From GWB1-39-12 sp964435575 (GTDB taxonomy: Bacteria > Patescibacteriota > Microgenomatia > UBA8517): 64,000 nucleotides of DNA. Shown here in pieces: positions 7,120 through 16,179 of the stretch. Position 1 is the stretch's first letter. The number at the start of each line of letters is the position of its first letter. Location of the stretch: assembly GCA_964435575.1 (NCBI GenBank), contig CAYSZS010000001.1:55952-119951 (forward strand). Reading direction: 5' to 3'. Both the position numbers and the translations under genes were made by a program. The notes under the pieces are model-generated. The model worked only from the letters and a program-made list of their open reading frames with translations. It ran no database searches and had not been told where the DNA came from.

Positions 7120-9924
7120 TTGGTTGTAAAGAACTTACTGAAATTAATGGAAGAAAAACAAGAAATCGTTTCTGATATCAGTATTAATTCGCCTATAGGC
7201 CTGGGCTTTGTTCGTAAAGGGAAAAAATACGTCACTCATACGCGCCTCCCTCTTTCCGAATCCGCTTTCCAGACTCTTGTCCTTTGGCAGAAAGTACTCC
7301 TTGTAGGAGTGTGTCTTTCGTTTCTGATGGGAATAATAATCAATATAAAACTTTCAATAATAAGCGTAATTGCGTTTTTAACGTTCCTATATTCGCAAGA
7401 TCTGATTTTTAGTTTATACATTCTTCTCAGAAGTCTAAATAATCCACCCGAAATTAAATTTAGCCAGAAAACTATCTCAAAAATAGATGAGCAGACTCTT
7501 CCCATCTATTCAATTCTCTGTCCCTTATATAAAGAAGCCAAGGTGCTGCCGCAATTTGTAGGGGCAATTAAGGAATTGGATTGGCCTAAAGATAAACTTG
7601 ACGTACTTTTGTTATTGGAGGAGGACGATCATGAAACCATTAATTGTGCTTATGAACTCAACCTTCCCCCCTTCTTTAAAATACTTGTCGTTCCTGATTC
7701 CTTGCCTAAGACGAAACCCAAAGCCTGTAATTATGGCTTGGCTAATGCAGTGGGAGAGTATGTCGTAGTTTATGACGCTGAAGATAAGCCAGATCCTCTT
7801 CAATTGAAAAAAGCACACCTAGCTTTCCAAAAACTTCCGAATAATGTTGTCTGTTTGCAATCCAAATTAAATTATTATAACGCAAACCAGAATTTATTAA
7901 CTCGTCTTTTTACGTCGGAATATTCTTTATGGTTTGATGTAATTTTACCGGGATTTCAATCAATAAACACAATTATTCCTCTCGGTGGAACAAGTAACCA
8001 TTTCAAAAAGAATTTTTTAACTAAGTTAAATGGCTGGGATCCTTTTAACGTTACAGAAGATTGTGATTTAGGTGTGAGGATTTTCAAAAAAGGATATAAA
8101 ACAGCAATAATCGACTCAACAACATACGAGGAGGCAAATAGTAAAATTAAAAGTTGGATTCGGCAGCGCTCGCGTTGGTTAAAAGGTTATATTCAAACAT
8201 ATTTAGTTCATACAAGGGACCCGATTGGCTTTGTTCGAAGTCACGGAATTCACGCCTTGATTTTCCATTTAATAATAGGAATAAGGACAATTTTTATACT
8301 TATTAATCCTTTACTCTGGGTAACAACTTTATCTTACTTTTTATTTAACTCGTACCTTGGTCCCACAATCGAGGCTTTGTACCCAGTCCCAATTTATTAC
8401 GTAGCGGTTTCCTGTTTAGTTTTTGGAAACTTTATGTACTTTTACATTTATATGATAGGTTGTGCAAAGCGAAAGAGGTGGGAGTTAGTCAAATACGTGT
8501 TCTTTGTTCCGGCCTACTGGGTTTTTGCAAGCATATCTGCGGTAATTGCTTTTCAGCAGTTGGTCGTTAAGCCACACTTTTGGGAAAAAACCGAACACGG
8601 TTTCCATTTAAGTAAAGCAAGGATTGGCTACCCACTTAAGATAGACTGGAGATTTATATTCCAATCCTTTCAACTCGTAAATAAAGTATATTTTGTATTC
8701 TCAAGGACGCTAAGTGATCTATTGGGACTTCTCGAGGAAATAAAAATAGACAATAGTGTCGAAAATGGAAATTTAAGAATTTTAGTATTTAATTGGCGAG
8801 ACACCAAACATGTTTGGAACGGTGGGGCTGAGGTATACATACACGAGTTAGCCAGAAGGTGGGTGGCGGTCGGGTATAAGGTAACTTTTTTTTGCGGGTG
8901 GGATAGATTGGCTAGAAGAAACGAAACAGTTGACGGGATCAGGGTTATAAGGCGCGGTGGATTTTATACAGTTTATCCATTGGCCATTTTGTATTACCTT
9001 TTTAAATTAAGAGGTAAGTTTGATATCGTAGTTGATTGCGAAAATGGTATTCCTTTCTTTACTCCGCTTTTTGTGGAAGTCCCAAAAATTCTTTTGATCC
9101 ATCACGTTCACCAAGAGGTTTTCAGAAAACATTTGCCTTTTCCGCTATCCAAAATAGCAATAGCCATGGAATCAAAACTCATGCCTAATGTATACAAAAA
9201 CCAACCGGTAATTACTATTTCTAATTCTTCAAAGGCTGACTTGGTTGATAGGGGCTGGGTTAATCCCGAGAAAATAGAAGTAATATCTCCTGGAGTTGAT
9301 TTAGCTCTATATAAAAAAATGCCAAAAACATTCTTTCCTTCCTTTATCTATTTAGGAAGACTTATGGCTTGGAAAAATTTGGATACGTTACTCTATGCTT
9401 TTTCAGATCTTATTGACAAGGTTCCCGTGGCAGAACTTACCATTGCTGGTTTTGGAGAAGATTTGGTTCGACTTCAAAAAATCGCTCAGAAATTGGGAAT
9501 CGAGAAAAAAGTTCATTTTCCGGGTAGAGTTACGGAGGAAGAGAGGTCGCGTTTATTTGGCGTAAGCTGGGCAGCTATACAACCCTCTTCATTTGAGGGC
9601 TGGGGTATTACTGTGATCGAAGCGAATGCTTGTGGGACTCCTGTTATTGCATCAGACATTAATGGTCTTAGAGACTCGGTTCTTGACGGACGAACCGGTT
9701 TACTTTTTCCGGCGAGAAACGCAAAAGTTCTTAGCCAGAAAATGCTTATACTGGCCACTAACCAGAGATTTAGAAGTTATTTATCTGACGAAGCGTTTTT
9801 TTGGGCAAGGTGTTTCAACTGGGATCACTCAGCAAAAACTTTCGAACGAGTAATTGTCGGTTATTTGGGCGGAAGACAAGTTATACCGTCCTACCAATAC
9901 GTCCGGAATTCCGTAGAAGAATGA
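7120..9924 (+). CDS. GT2-GT4 fusion glycosyltransferase (BcsA-like plus GT4), membrane
   Basis: A 934-residue two-enzyme fusion. Residues about 50-105 hold two membrane helices. Residues about 125-360 are a processive-type GT2 domain with LLLEEDDHET, VVYDAEDKPDP (DxD-like), TEDCDLG and the QxxRW motif (RQRSRWLKGY). Further membrane helices (about 380-480) follow, as in cellulose synthase-like enzymes. From about 553 to the end is a GT4 GT-B domain with WNGGAEVYIHELARRW, VISPGVDLALYKK, FIYLGRLMAWKN and SSFEGWGITVIEANACGTPVIASD. It probably polymerises or initiates a surface glycan and adds a further sugar. The start is uncertain: TTG 7120 or ATG 7147. A GT4 gene follows with ATGA overlap. Confidence 0.88.
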   Translation: MVVKNLLKLMEEKQEIVSDISINSPIGLGFVRKGKKYVTHTRLPLSESAFQTLVLWQKVLLVGVCLSFLMGIIINIKLSIISVIAFLTFLYSQDLIFSLYILLRSLNNPPEIKFSQKTISKIDEQTLPIYSILCPLYKEAKVLPQFVGAIKELDWPKDKLDVLLLLEEDDHETINCAYELNLPPFFKILVVPDSLPKTKPKACNYGLANAVGEYVVVYDAEDKPDPLQLKKAHLAFQKLPNNVVCLQSKLNYYNANQNLLTRLFTSEYSLWFDVILPGFQSINTIIPLGGTSNHFKKNFLTKLNGWDPFNVTEDCDLGVRIFKKGYKTAIIDSTTYEEANSKIKSWIRQRSRWLKGYIQTYLVHTRDPIGFVRSHGIHALIFHLIIGIRTIFILINPLLWVTTLSYFLFNSYLGPTIEALYPVPIYYVAVSCLVFGNFMYFYIYMIGCAKRKRWELVKYVFFVPAYWVFASISAVIAFQQLVVKPHFWEKTEHGFHLSKARIGYPLKIDWRFIFQSFQLVNKVYFVFSRTLSDLLGLLEEIKIDNSVENGNLRILVFNWRDTKHVWNGGAEVYIHELARRWVAVGYKVTFFCGWDRLARRNETVDGIRVIRRGGFYTVYPLAILYYLFKLRGKFDIVVDCENGIPFFTPLFVEVPKILLIHHVHQEVFRKHLPFPLSKIAIAMESKLMPNVYKNQPVITISNSSKADLVDRGWVNPEKIEVISPGVDLALYKKMPKTFFPSFIYLGRLMAWKNLDTLLYAFSDLIDKVPVAELTIAGFGEDLVRLQKIAQKLGIEKKVHFPGRVTEEERSRLFGVSWAAIQPSSFEGWGITVIEANACGTPVIASDINGLRDSVLDGRTGLLFPARNAKVLSQKMLILATNQRFRSYLSDEAFFWARCFNWDHSAKTFERVIVGYLGGRQVIPSYQYVRNSVEE

Positions 9925-11006
9925 AAATAGTATTTTCAAATTATGACGATATTAAAAACCCTTTTTATGGAGGCGGCGGTGCATATGCCATACATGAAAT
10001 AGCAAGGAGGTTTAGTAAAAAAGGACACAAAGTTGTCGTCATAACCGGAAAATACAAGGGTTCAAAAGATGTATTTGTCGAAAAAGTTAAATATAAAAGG
10101 ATTGGTTTTAGTTGGACGGGTCCAAAACTATCTCAGTTAATTTATCATCTTATTCTTCCCATTTTTGTAAAAATTACCAATTTTGATATTTGGATAGAAA
10201 GTTTTACCCCACCACACTCAACTAGTTTTTTACCCCTTTTTACTAAAAAAAATGTTGTTGGTTTAGTACACATGTTGGCAAGTGAAGATATGAGGAGAAA
10301 ATATAAACTCCCCTTTCATTTGGTTGAGAAAATAGGCTTAAGATTTTACAAACACTTTATTGTATTAAATGACATAACTGAAATAAATATAAGAAAGGTA
10401 AATGAGTCTGCCAATATAAAAATAATTCCTAACGGAATAGATATCCCACAATACATTTCTAAGAAAAGAAGAACAAACATACTTTTTCTAGGTAGAATTG
10501 AGATAAACCAAAAAGGGTTAGACCTACTTTTGAAAGCATATAAAAAGGTGGACAGTAAAAAACTTGTAAAACTGGTAATCGCCGGAGGCGGAACCGAAAG
10601 CGAAGTTGAGAGTCTAAAATCGCTAATCATAAAGTTTGGCTTAAAAAATAATGTTGAATATGTCGGAAAGGTTATTGGAAGAAAGAAAAATAATTTATTT
10701 AACAAGGCTTTATTTATGGTAATTCCCTCCAGGTATGAAACATTTTCTATTGTCTCTTTGGAAGCAGCAGCTTGGGGATTACCAATTATATGTTTTGATA
10801 TCGAAGGTTTAAGATGGCTACCGAAAAATTGTGCTCTTAAGATTAAACCTTTCAGTGTTGATTTATTTGCCAAAGAAATGGAAAGGCTGGAATCGGACAG
10901 TCGCCTGAGAGAAAGTTTAGGAAACAGTGCCAGGGTTTACGTTAGAAGATATAGTTGGAATGATATTTTCCGAAAGTACGAGAAATTCATTACACAATTA
11001 GTATGA
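9921..11006 (+). CDS. GT4 family glycosyltransferase
   Basis: Cytoplasmic GT-B transferase of 361 residues. The N-terminal half begins with FYGGGGAYAIHEIARRFSKKGH, the acceptor-domain glycine loop. The C-terminal half has IIPNGIDI, ILFLGRIEINQKGLDLLLKAY and PSRYETFSIVSLEAAAWGLPIICFD, which is the E-x7-E donor-binding motif of GT4. ATG 9921 overlaps the upstream stop as ATGA; an upstream in-frame TTG at 9801 would only add sequence overlapping the previous gene. Its N-terminus resembles the GT4 half of the upstream fusion, suggesting related acceptors. The sugar donor cannot be read from sequence. Confidence 0.92.
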   Translation: MKIVFSNYDDIKNPFYGGGGAYAIHEIARRFSKKGHKVVVITGKYKGSKDVFVEKVKYKRIGFSWTGPKLSQLIYHLILPIFVKITNFDIWIESFTPPHSTSFLPLFTKKNVVGLVHMLASEDMRRKYKLPFHLVEKIGLRFYKHFIVLNDITEINIRKVNESANIKIIPNGIDIPQYISKKRRTNILFLGRIEINQKGLDLLLKAYKKVDSKKLVKLVIAGGGTESEVESLKSLIIKFGLKNNVEYVGKVIGRKKNNLFNKALFMVIPSRYETFSIVSLEAAAWGLPIICFDIEGLRWLPKNCALKIKPFSVDLFAKEMERLESDSRLRESLGNSARVYVRRYSWNDIFRKYEKFITQLV

Positions 11007-11809
11007 ACAAAAGTTTCGATTTAATCGCCAAAAAGATTATTGATAAAAAGATTCGTTGTTTATTTATTTCTCCTCATCTTGATGATGCGATACTGTCTTG
11101 CGGAGGTCTAATTTTTTATTTAAACGAGAGAAAAGTGCCTGTAACTATCATGAACGTTTTTTCCGAGGGAGCGACGAAACCTTATACACTTTCCGCAAGG
11201 GTTCATCTGTATTTGACAAACCATAAAAGTGCAAAAGATTTATATAGAGAAAGAAGAAAAGAAGATAAATTTGTACTAGGAAAATTGGGACTCAAGTCTA
11301 TTAATTTAGGATTTATAGAGGCTCTATATCGCAAGAGAAAGGTTGGGCGAGTAAGACTAATGCTTGGAAGAATTTTACCTGAGATTATTCACGTTTACAG
11401 AACTTACCACTTTGGCATTCTAAGTGGCGATATCTCTAAAGAAAAGCTTTTAGAAGAAAAGATATCAGGAAAACTTAAGACTCAAATAGGGGGTCATAAG
11501 AACACTTTAATTTTCTGTCCGCTTGGCCTGGGAGTACACGTAGATCATATTTTGGTAAGACAAGCATGCTCTAATAATTTTGAAAAACTAATTTATTGGT
11601 ATGATTTTCCTTACAAAGATAAGAAAGCTGAAACTGAAAATTTTAAGAATGTTCATAGATTAGAAAAATATTTGTTTGATAAAAATATTAAAGAGAAAAA
11701 GGGTTTAATTTCAGGTTACCAAAGTCAAATAAGAACTTTATTTAAAAAAGGTATTAAATTGAATTCTGAAAAGTATTTTGTGAACAGCAAAGTAATTCTA
11801 AATGAATGA
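11003..11809 (+). CDS. PIG-L/LmbE-family deacetylase
   Basis: Zn-dependent N-deacetylase family acting on GlcNAc-type sugars or related amides. The metal site is clear: LFISPHLDDAILSCGG near residues 21-36 (HxDD) and LGLGVHVDHILVRQ in the second half (HxxH). The 268-residue length is normal. No signal peptide, so it acts in the cytoplasm, probably on a lipid-linked or nucleotide-linked amino sugar made by the neighbouring transferases. It is coupled by ATGA overlaps on both sides. Confidence 0.9.
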   Translation: MNKSFDLIAKKIIDKKIRCLFISPHLDDAILSCGGLIFYLNERKVPVTIMNVFSEGATKPYTLSARVHLYLTNHKSAKDLYRERRKEDKFVLGKLGLKSINLGFIEALYRKRKVGRVRLMLGRILPEIIHVYRTYHFGILSGDISKEKLLEEKISGKLKTQIGGHKNTLIFCPLGLGVHVDHILVRQACSNNFEKLIYWYDFPYKDKKAETENFKNVHRLEKYLFDKNIKEKKGLISGYQSQIRTLFKKGIKLNSEKYFVNSKVILNE

Positions 11810-12900
11810 AAGCAAAAGAAAACATGACAAAAATAGAAGTTATTAGGGAAGTTAATGATAAATTTATTCTAGCCTGGGATATCTTATGGCGAGATTCTTA
11901 TAATCCGCATCTCTTTAATTCATCGAAGTGGTTTTTGTCGTATGTTAATTCTTTCAATCCGACGGATTATCACATAGTTGTTTTAAGTGAGGGTGAGAAG
12001 ATAGTTGCAATATTACCCTTAATTAAGGATAAGCACTATGCGATAAACGTATTGAGAAATTCTGGAGGCAAGTATTTGGATAGATCAAGTTTGTTGACAG
12101 AAGAAAATGATACAGGCGTGATAACTGATATTTTTAAAGAAATTTCAAAATATCAAAATTTATATCTGGCAGAGGTGGATAGAGAAACCTCAGAAGTTTT
12201 TAGAAATAAAAAGAATATTCTTGTTCTCCCTTCCTCAGTAAATCCATATCTCACGTTAGATGGCGAGAGTTGCTTCAGATTTTTGTCGAAAAAGAATGAA
12301 AGCAAGATCTTAAATAGCTTTAAAAAATATAAAAGGTTCATAAAAATAAGACATATTGTAAAACCTACTTTAAGAGATGCTAAAACCATTTTTGAAATTG
12401 ACAAATATAGTTCAAAAGCCCAAAAGGGGAAGGAAAGTTTTTCTCGCCCAGAGGCAAAAATCTTAATTAAAACGCTGGTTAAAAGAGCCGCTAATTTTAT
12501 CGTCATTGACATTCTGTATTTTAACAAAATACCCGTTGCTTATACTTTCGGCACAGCCTTTAGAAAAATTTATCACGGCATGTATACGGCTTACAGAAAG
12601 GAATATAAAAATATAATTCCTGGAAAAATGCTGATTTATATGTTGATTCAAAAATTAAAAGAGGATGGTTATAAAATCATTGATTTTGGAAGAGGTGGAG
12701 GCGGGTTGAAAAGCGATTTTACGCCAAATAAGAAAATTCAATACGATATCTATTACTCGCCGAGTCCTGTGGTTAGGTTATGGTGGTATAGTTTGTATTT
12801 ACTTAAAAATTTTGTCTTAAATAGAAACCGTTTTTACCAATTTCTTTGCAGTTCAAAAAGACTTTTAAATATTACGAGATACAGAATTTTAGAAATATGA
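11806..12900 (+). CDS. FemAB/BioF2-like GNAT acyltransferase
   Basis: Predicted acetyl- or aminoacyl-transferase with tandem GNAT-like halves, related to the BioF2-like/CelD group found in polysaccharide loci. Visible features are the N-terminal WFLSYVNSF and VAILPLIKD strands, a central IKIRHIVKPTLRDA segment, VAYTFGTAFRKIYHGMYTAYRKEY, and the C-terminal IDFGRGGGGLKSDF. The DFGRG motif is typical of the second GNAT domain in this group. No membrane segments. It likely acylates a sugar amino group exposed by the upstream PIG-L deacetylase; that pairing is inferred. ATGA overlaps on both ends. Confidence 0.78.
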   Translation: MKAKENMTKIEVIREVNDKFILAWDILWRDSYNPHLFNSSKWFLSYVNSFNPTDYHIVVLSEGEKIVAILPLIKDKHYAINVLRNSGGKYLDRSSLLTEENDTGVITDIFKEISKYQNLYLAEVDRETSEVFRNKKNILVLPSSVNPYLTLDGESCFRFLSKKNESKILNSFKKYKRFIKIRHIVKPTLRDAKTIFEIDKYSSKAQKGKESFSRPEAKILIKTLVKRAANFIVIDILYFNKIPVAYTFGTAFRKIYHGMYTAYRKEYKNIIPGKMLIYMLIQKLKEDGYKIIDFGRGGGGLKSDFTPNKKIQYDIYYSPSPVVRLWWYSLYLLKNFVLNRNRFYQFLCSSKRLLNITRYRILEI

Positions 12901-14543
12901 AGTGGCTTAGTAAAAATATCGGTATAATAATTTTTTGTATAGCTATTCTAGTATTATCTGTTAGGGGACTGTCTGGAAATCCAGATAGTACTCAACTTAA
13001 TACGGATAAATGGACTAGCGAAGGTCCTTTTGAGTTATCGCCTGAGCGGGGAAGATTTGCCTTAACCTACTCTTTGGTAGAGGATAAATCTATTTATTTT
13101 TCCAAAGAAATTGCTCGTTTCACTATACCTGACCTCGGCTATATCAACGGTAAATATGTGTCGCTTTTTGCACCCGGTGTCTCTTTTATTGTTGTTCCCG
13201 GCTATTTGCTAGGAAAAGTGTATGGGGTGTCGCAAGTCGGCTCTTTCTTTGTGATAATAATCTTTGCGGTTTTAAATGCTTTAATTATTCAAAAGCTGGC
13301 TAAGTTTTTTGGTGCTGGGAATCTTACGTCTACACTTTCTTCACTAGCTTTCCTTTTTGCAACTCCTTCTTTTTCCTATGCGGTTAACTTATATCAACAT
13401 CATATTTCAACCTTTTTACTTCTTGTCAGTACTTTTTTACTACTTACCAGAAGAGGTTTTGTTAAATATTTATTAATTTGGTTTTTGTTTGGGTTAAGTT
13501 TACTGGTCGACTACCCGAATTTCTTTCTTTTTTTACCGATAATTATCTATTCCCTAGTTGAAGCCATTATTCTCAGAATGCGTAGTTCCGGACTAACAGT
13601 AAAAGTAGATCTTTGGAAATATTTCGGAATTTTAGGAATTATCTTACCCTTGGTAATATTTTTTTGGTATAACAAAAGTGCTTACGGCTCCCCCCTTCAA
13701 CTCGCGGGCACCGTCCAGAACGTTCGCGAGATGGACAGTAAAGGGAATCCAGTTAGAAGTATTACTCCGGATGATAATGAGGGGGATTCAATTGAAGAAA
13801 GTGGTAATACACAAAATGCAGCAACCTTTTTTAAGACCAGAAATCTGGCCAACGGTTTATATGTACATTTATTAAGTCCGGATCGCGGAATAATATATTA
13901 TGCCCCAGTAACTCTTTTCGGGATTCTGGGTATCGTAGAGTTAACAAAAAAGAAAAAACAGACTTCTCTTCTTATTTCTGTTATCGGAGTTAACTTAATT
14001 CTTTACTCGATGTGGGGAGATCCCTGGGGCGGATGGGGGTTCGGTTCGCGATATCTAGTTCCTTCATACGCATTTACCGCACCTTTTGTCGGGTTAGCTA
14101 TTTCAAAGTTCAGGAAAAATACAATGTTTATGATTATGATTACTCTCACGTTCTTTTATTCGCTTTCTGTGAATACTTTGGGAGCAATAACAACAAGTTC
14201 TAATCCTCCGGAAGTAGAGGTTGAGTATTTATCTTCCCAGTCCCATAAGGTGGAAAAATATACTTATGAAAGAAATATTGATTTTCTGAGTAGTCATGGC
14301 TCTAAATCCTATTTTTATAATGAATTTCTTAGCGATTGGCTTAGTCCTTGGCAATTCTATTTGGTAATGGTCGCGATACTCATGTCTTTGGTAACCACTT
14401 TCATTTTACGCATGAATAGTTTCAGGTATGGTTCAGAGATAGAGTTTGTTCTCAAGGGGGGCAAAGAAGGAAAAAACCTGAAGGTTTACTTGGAAATCAT
14501 GGATAAGTTAAAAACCCTTCCAAGAGGGATTAAGTTTTGGTGA
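12897..14543 (+). CDS. polytopic GT-C-like membrane protein
   Basis: About 12 membrane helices in 548 residues. The soluble-exposed loop after helix 1 has SPERGRFALTYSLVEDKSIYF and YVSLFAPGVSF; a DYPNFFLFLP helix start and a late WGDPWGGWGFGSRYLVPSYAF motif are shared with a family of bacterial and archaeal membrane proteins thought to be lipid-phosphate-sugar transferases. The acidic residue in the first loop would be the catalytic candidate. I infer the glycosyltransferase role from topology and context. Start ATG 12897 is fixed by the ATGA overlap; an upstream in-frame ATG at 12846 would overlap the previous gene. Confidence 0.72.
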   Translation: MKWLSKNIGIIIFCIAILVLSVRGLSGNPDSTQLNTDKWTSEGPFELSPERGRFALTYSLVEDKSIYFSKEIARFTIPDLGYINGKYVSLFAPGVSFIVVPGYLLGKVYGVSQVGSFFVIIIFAVLNALIIQKLAKFFGAGNLTSTLSSLAFLFATPSFSYAVNLYQHHISTFLLLVSTFLLLTRRGFVKYLLIWFLFGLSLLVDYPNFFLFLPIIIYSLVEAIILRMRSSGLTVKVDLWKYFGILGIILPLVIFFWYNKSAYGSPLQLAGTVQNVREMDSKGNPVRSITPDDNEGDSIEESGNTQNAATFFKTRNLANGLYVHLLSPDRGIIYYAPVTLFGILGIVELTKKKKQTSLLISVIGVNLILYSMWGDPWGGWGFGSRYLVPSYAFTAPFVGLAISKFRKNTMFMIMITLTFFYSLSVNTLGAITTSSNPPEVEVEYLSSQSHKVEKYTYERNIDFLSSHGSKSYFYNEFLSDWLSPWQFYLVMVAILMSLVTTFILRMNSFRYGSEIEFVLKGGKEGKNLKVYLEIMDKLKTLPRGIKFW

Positions 14544-16168
14544 CGAAAATGGACAAGTTTACATTACAGTTTACATTATCAAAGTCTTTAATTATTAAGT
14601 TACAGAAATTTTTTGATAAAAATATTCTGTCGATTCTTATTTTAACTTTAAGTTTAATAAGTGTTTTTGCTTTTTTGTTTTATTACGAAAACAAGCTTGG
14701 TCTTTCTTATAACGATGCGAGATCTCATTTGGATATGGGTAGGCGTGTTGTCGAAAATTTAAAACCCGGCCTTGCTCAACTTGGTTCTGTTTGGCTTCCG
14801 CTTCCTCATATTTTAATGATTCCGACAATTTGGAGTGACTTTATGTGGCACTCAGGACTATCCGGTGCAATCCAATCAATGTTTTCATTTGTAGCAACAG
14901 GATGCCTTATTTATCTTTTCTTGAAAAATTTGAAAATAGGGCTTTTTGAGAGGATTTTCGGTGTATTTATTTTTGTTGCCAATATAAACGTTTTATATCT
15001 TCAGTCAACCGCCATGACTGAGCTTTTACTTTTGGCAACAATGACCGCTGGGGTTTACTTTCTCGCCCGTTGGGTTAACGACGATAATATTTTCAACTTG
15101 ATTAAAGGAGCACTATTCGTAATGTCGTCTACTCTTATAAGATACGATGGGTGGTTTCTTTTTATATTCGCTAGTCTACTTGTCGCATTTATTAGCATAA
15201 GGAAGAGGGGTTTACGCGAGGCCGAGGGGAATTTTATTTTTTATTCGACTTTGGCGGGTTTTGGTATAGTAATGTGGCTTGTCTGGAATTTATTAATTTT
15301 CAAAGATCCTTTATATTTTGCATATGGCCCTTATTCTGCACAGTCGCAACAAAAAATGCTTGAAGAAGCCGGAGAATTGTCAACAAAGGGGGATTTTCTG
15401 ATGTCGGCGAAAGCATATTTTTATTCCATTTTTTATAATAGTTATACATTTTCGGCGATGTTAGGTTTTGCTGGAGCAGTTACCTTTTTTTTAGATAAAA
15501 AAATTAAATTTTTGGTTAGAGTTATCTCGTTTTCTCTTCTTGCTCCACTTTTTTTTAATATCATTGCACTTTATTTGGGGCATTCTGTTCTTTTTTTACC
15601 GGGTATCATCGGGAGGACTTGGTTTAATATTCGATATGGTGCTTTGATGCTTCCCTCAATTGCAATATTTTCAGCATATCTTATCAATAAGCTTGGAGTT
15701 CTAAAGTGGGTTTTTGTAGGAATCTTTTGTCTGGTAATTTTTTTCGCTTTTGTAAATAACGACGCGGCGACAATCGAAGACGCTGTTTACGGCGAAAGTG
15801 CAAGAAATGTGTCAGAGGTAAGCACTTGGCTTCAGAATAATGCTAAAGATAAAGAAGGACTTGTTTTAATGTCGGTAGCTTCCCACGATGCAATTATATT
15901 TTCATCTGGCTTGCCTATGAAAAAATTCATCCATGAGGGGACAGGTGCTTACTGGGATTATGCCATCGAAAATCCCGATAGATGGGCAACATGGATAGTG
16001 ACAAGAACACATGACTTGAATGATGCGGTGTTCAGAGAAGTGAGAGATTCCGATGGTTTTAAGAAGTATGAATTGGTGGATCATTATCCCTTTGCGGATA
16101 TTTACCAACTTAAGCCTGAATACAGAAGTGAATTTTTAGCGAAACCTGTTCTTGGTAAGCAGAACTAA
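14540..16168 (+). CDS. polytopic GT-C-like glycosyltransferase
   Basis: A 542-residue protein with one N-terminal helix, then the external loop GLSYNDARSHLDMGRRVVENL whose NDARSH acidic motif sits where GT-C enzymes carry their catalytic Asp, then about ten further helices. GSVWLPLPHILMIP and LIRYDGWFLF are conserved in this Microgenomates-type family. The soluble C-terminal tail includes WLQNNAKDKEGLVLMSVASHDAIIF. The start is likely GTG 14540, overlapping the previous TGA as GTGA. It probably uses a polyprenyl-phosphate sugar on the outer face. The donor and acceptor are unknown. Confidence 0.78.
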   Translation: MTKMDKFTLQFTLSKSLIIKLQKFFDKNILSILILTLSLISVFAFLFYYENKLGLSYNDARSHLDMGRRVVENLKPGLAQLGSVWLPLPHILMIPTIWSDFMWHSGLSGAIQSMFSFVATGCLIYLFLKNLKIGLFERIFGVFIFVANINVLYLQSTAMTELLLLATMTAGVYFLARWVNDDNIFNLIKGALFVMSSTLIRYDGWFLFIFASLLVAFISIRKRGLREAEGNFIFYSTLAGFGIVMWLVWNLLIFKDPLYFAYGPYSAQSQQKMLEEAGELSTKGDFLMSAKAYFYSIFYNSYTFSAMLGFAGAVTFFLDKKIKFLVRVISFSLLAPLFFNIIALYLGHSVLFLPGIIGRTWFNIRYGALMLPSIAIFSAYLINKLGVLKWVFVGIFCLVIFFAFVNNDAATIEDAVYGESARNVSEVSTWLQNNAKDKEGLVLMSVASHDAIIFSSGLPMKKFIHEGTGAYWDYAIENPDRWATWIVTRTHDLNDAVFREVRDSDGFKKYELVDHYPFADIYQLKPEYRSEFLAKPVLGKQN

Positions 16169-16179
16169 CTTATGTTTTT

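Noticed and set aside
10346..10873. 175-codon open frame on the minus strand
   Set aside because: Antisense to a well-supported GT4 gene; composition looks like a shadow frame and no start context is present.
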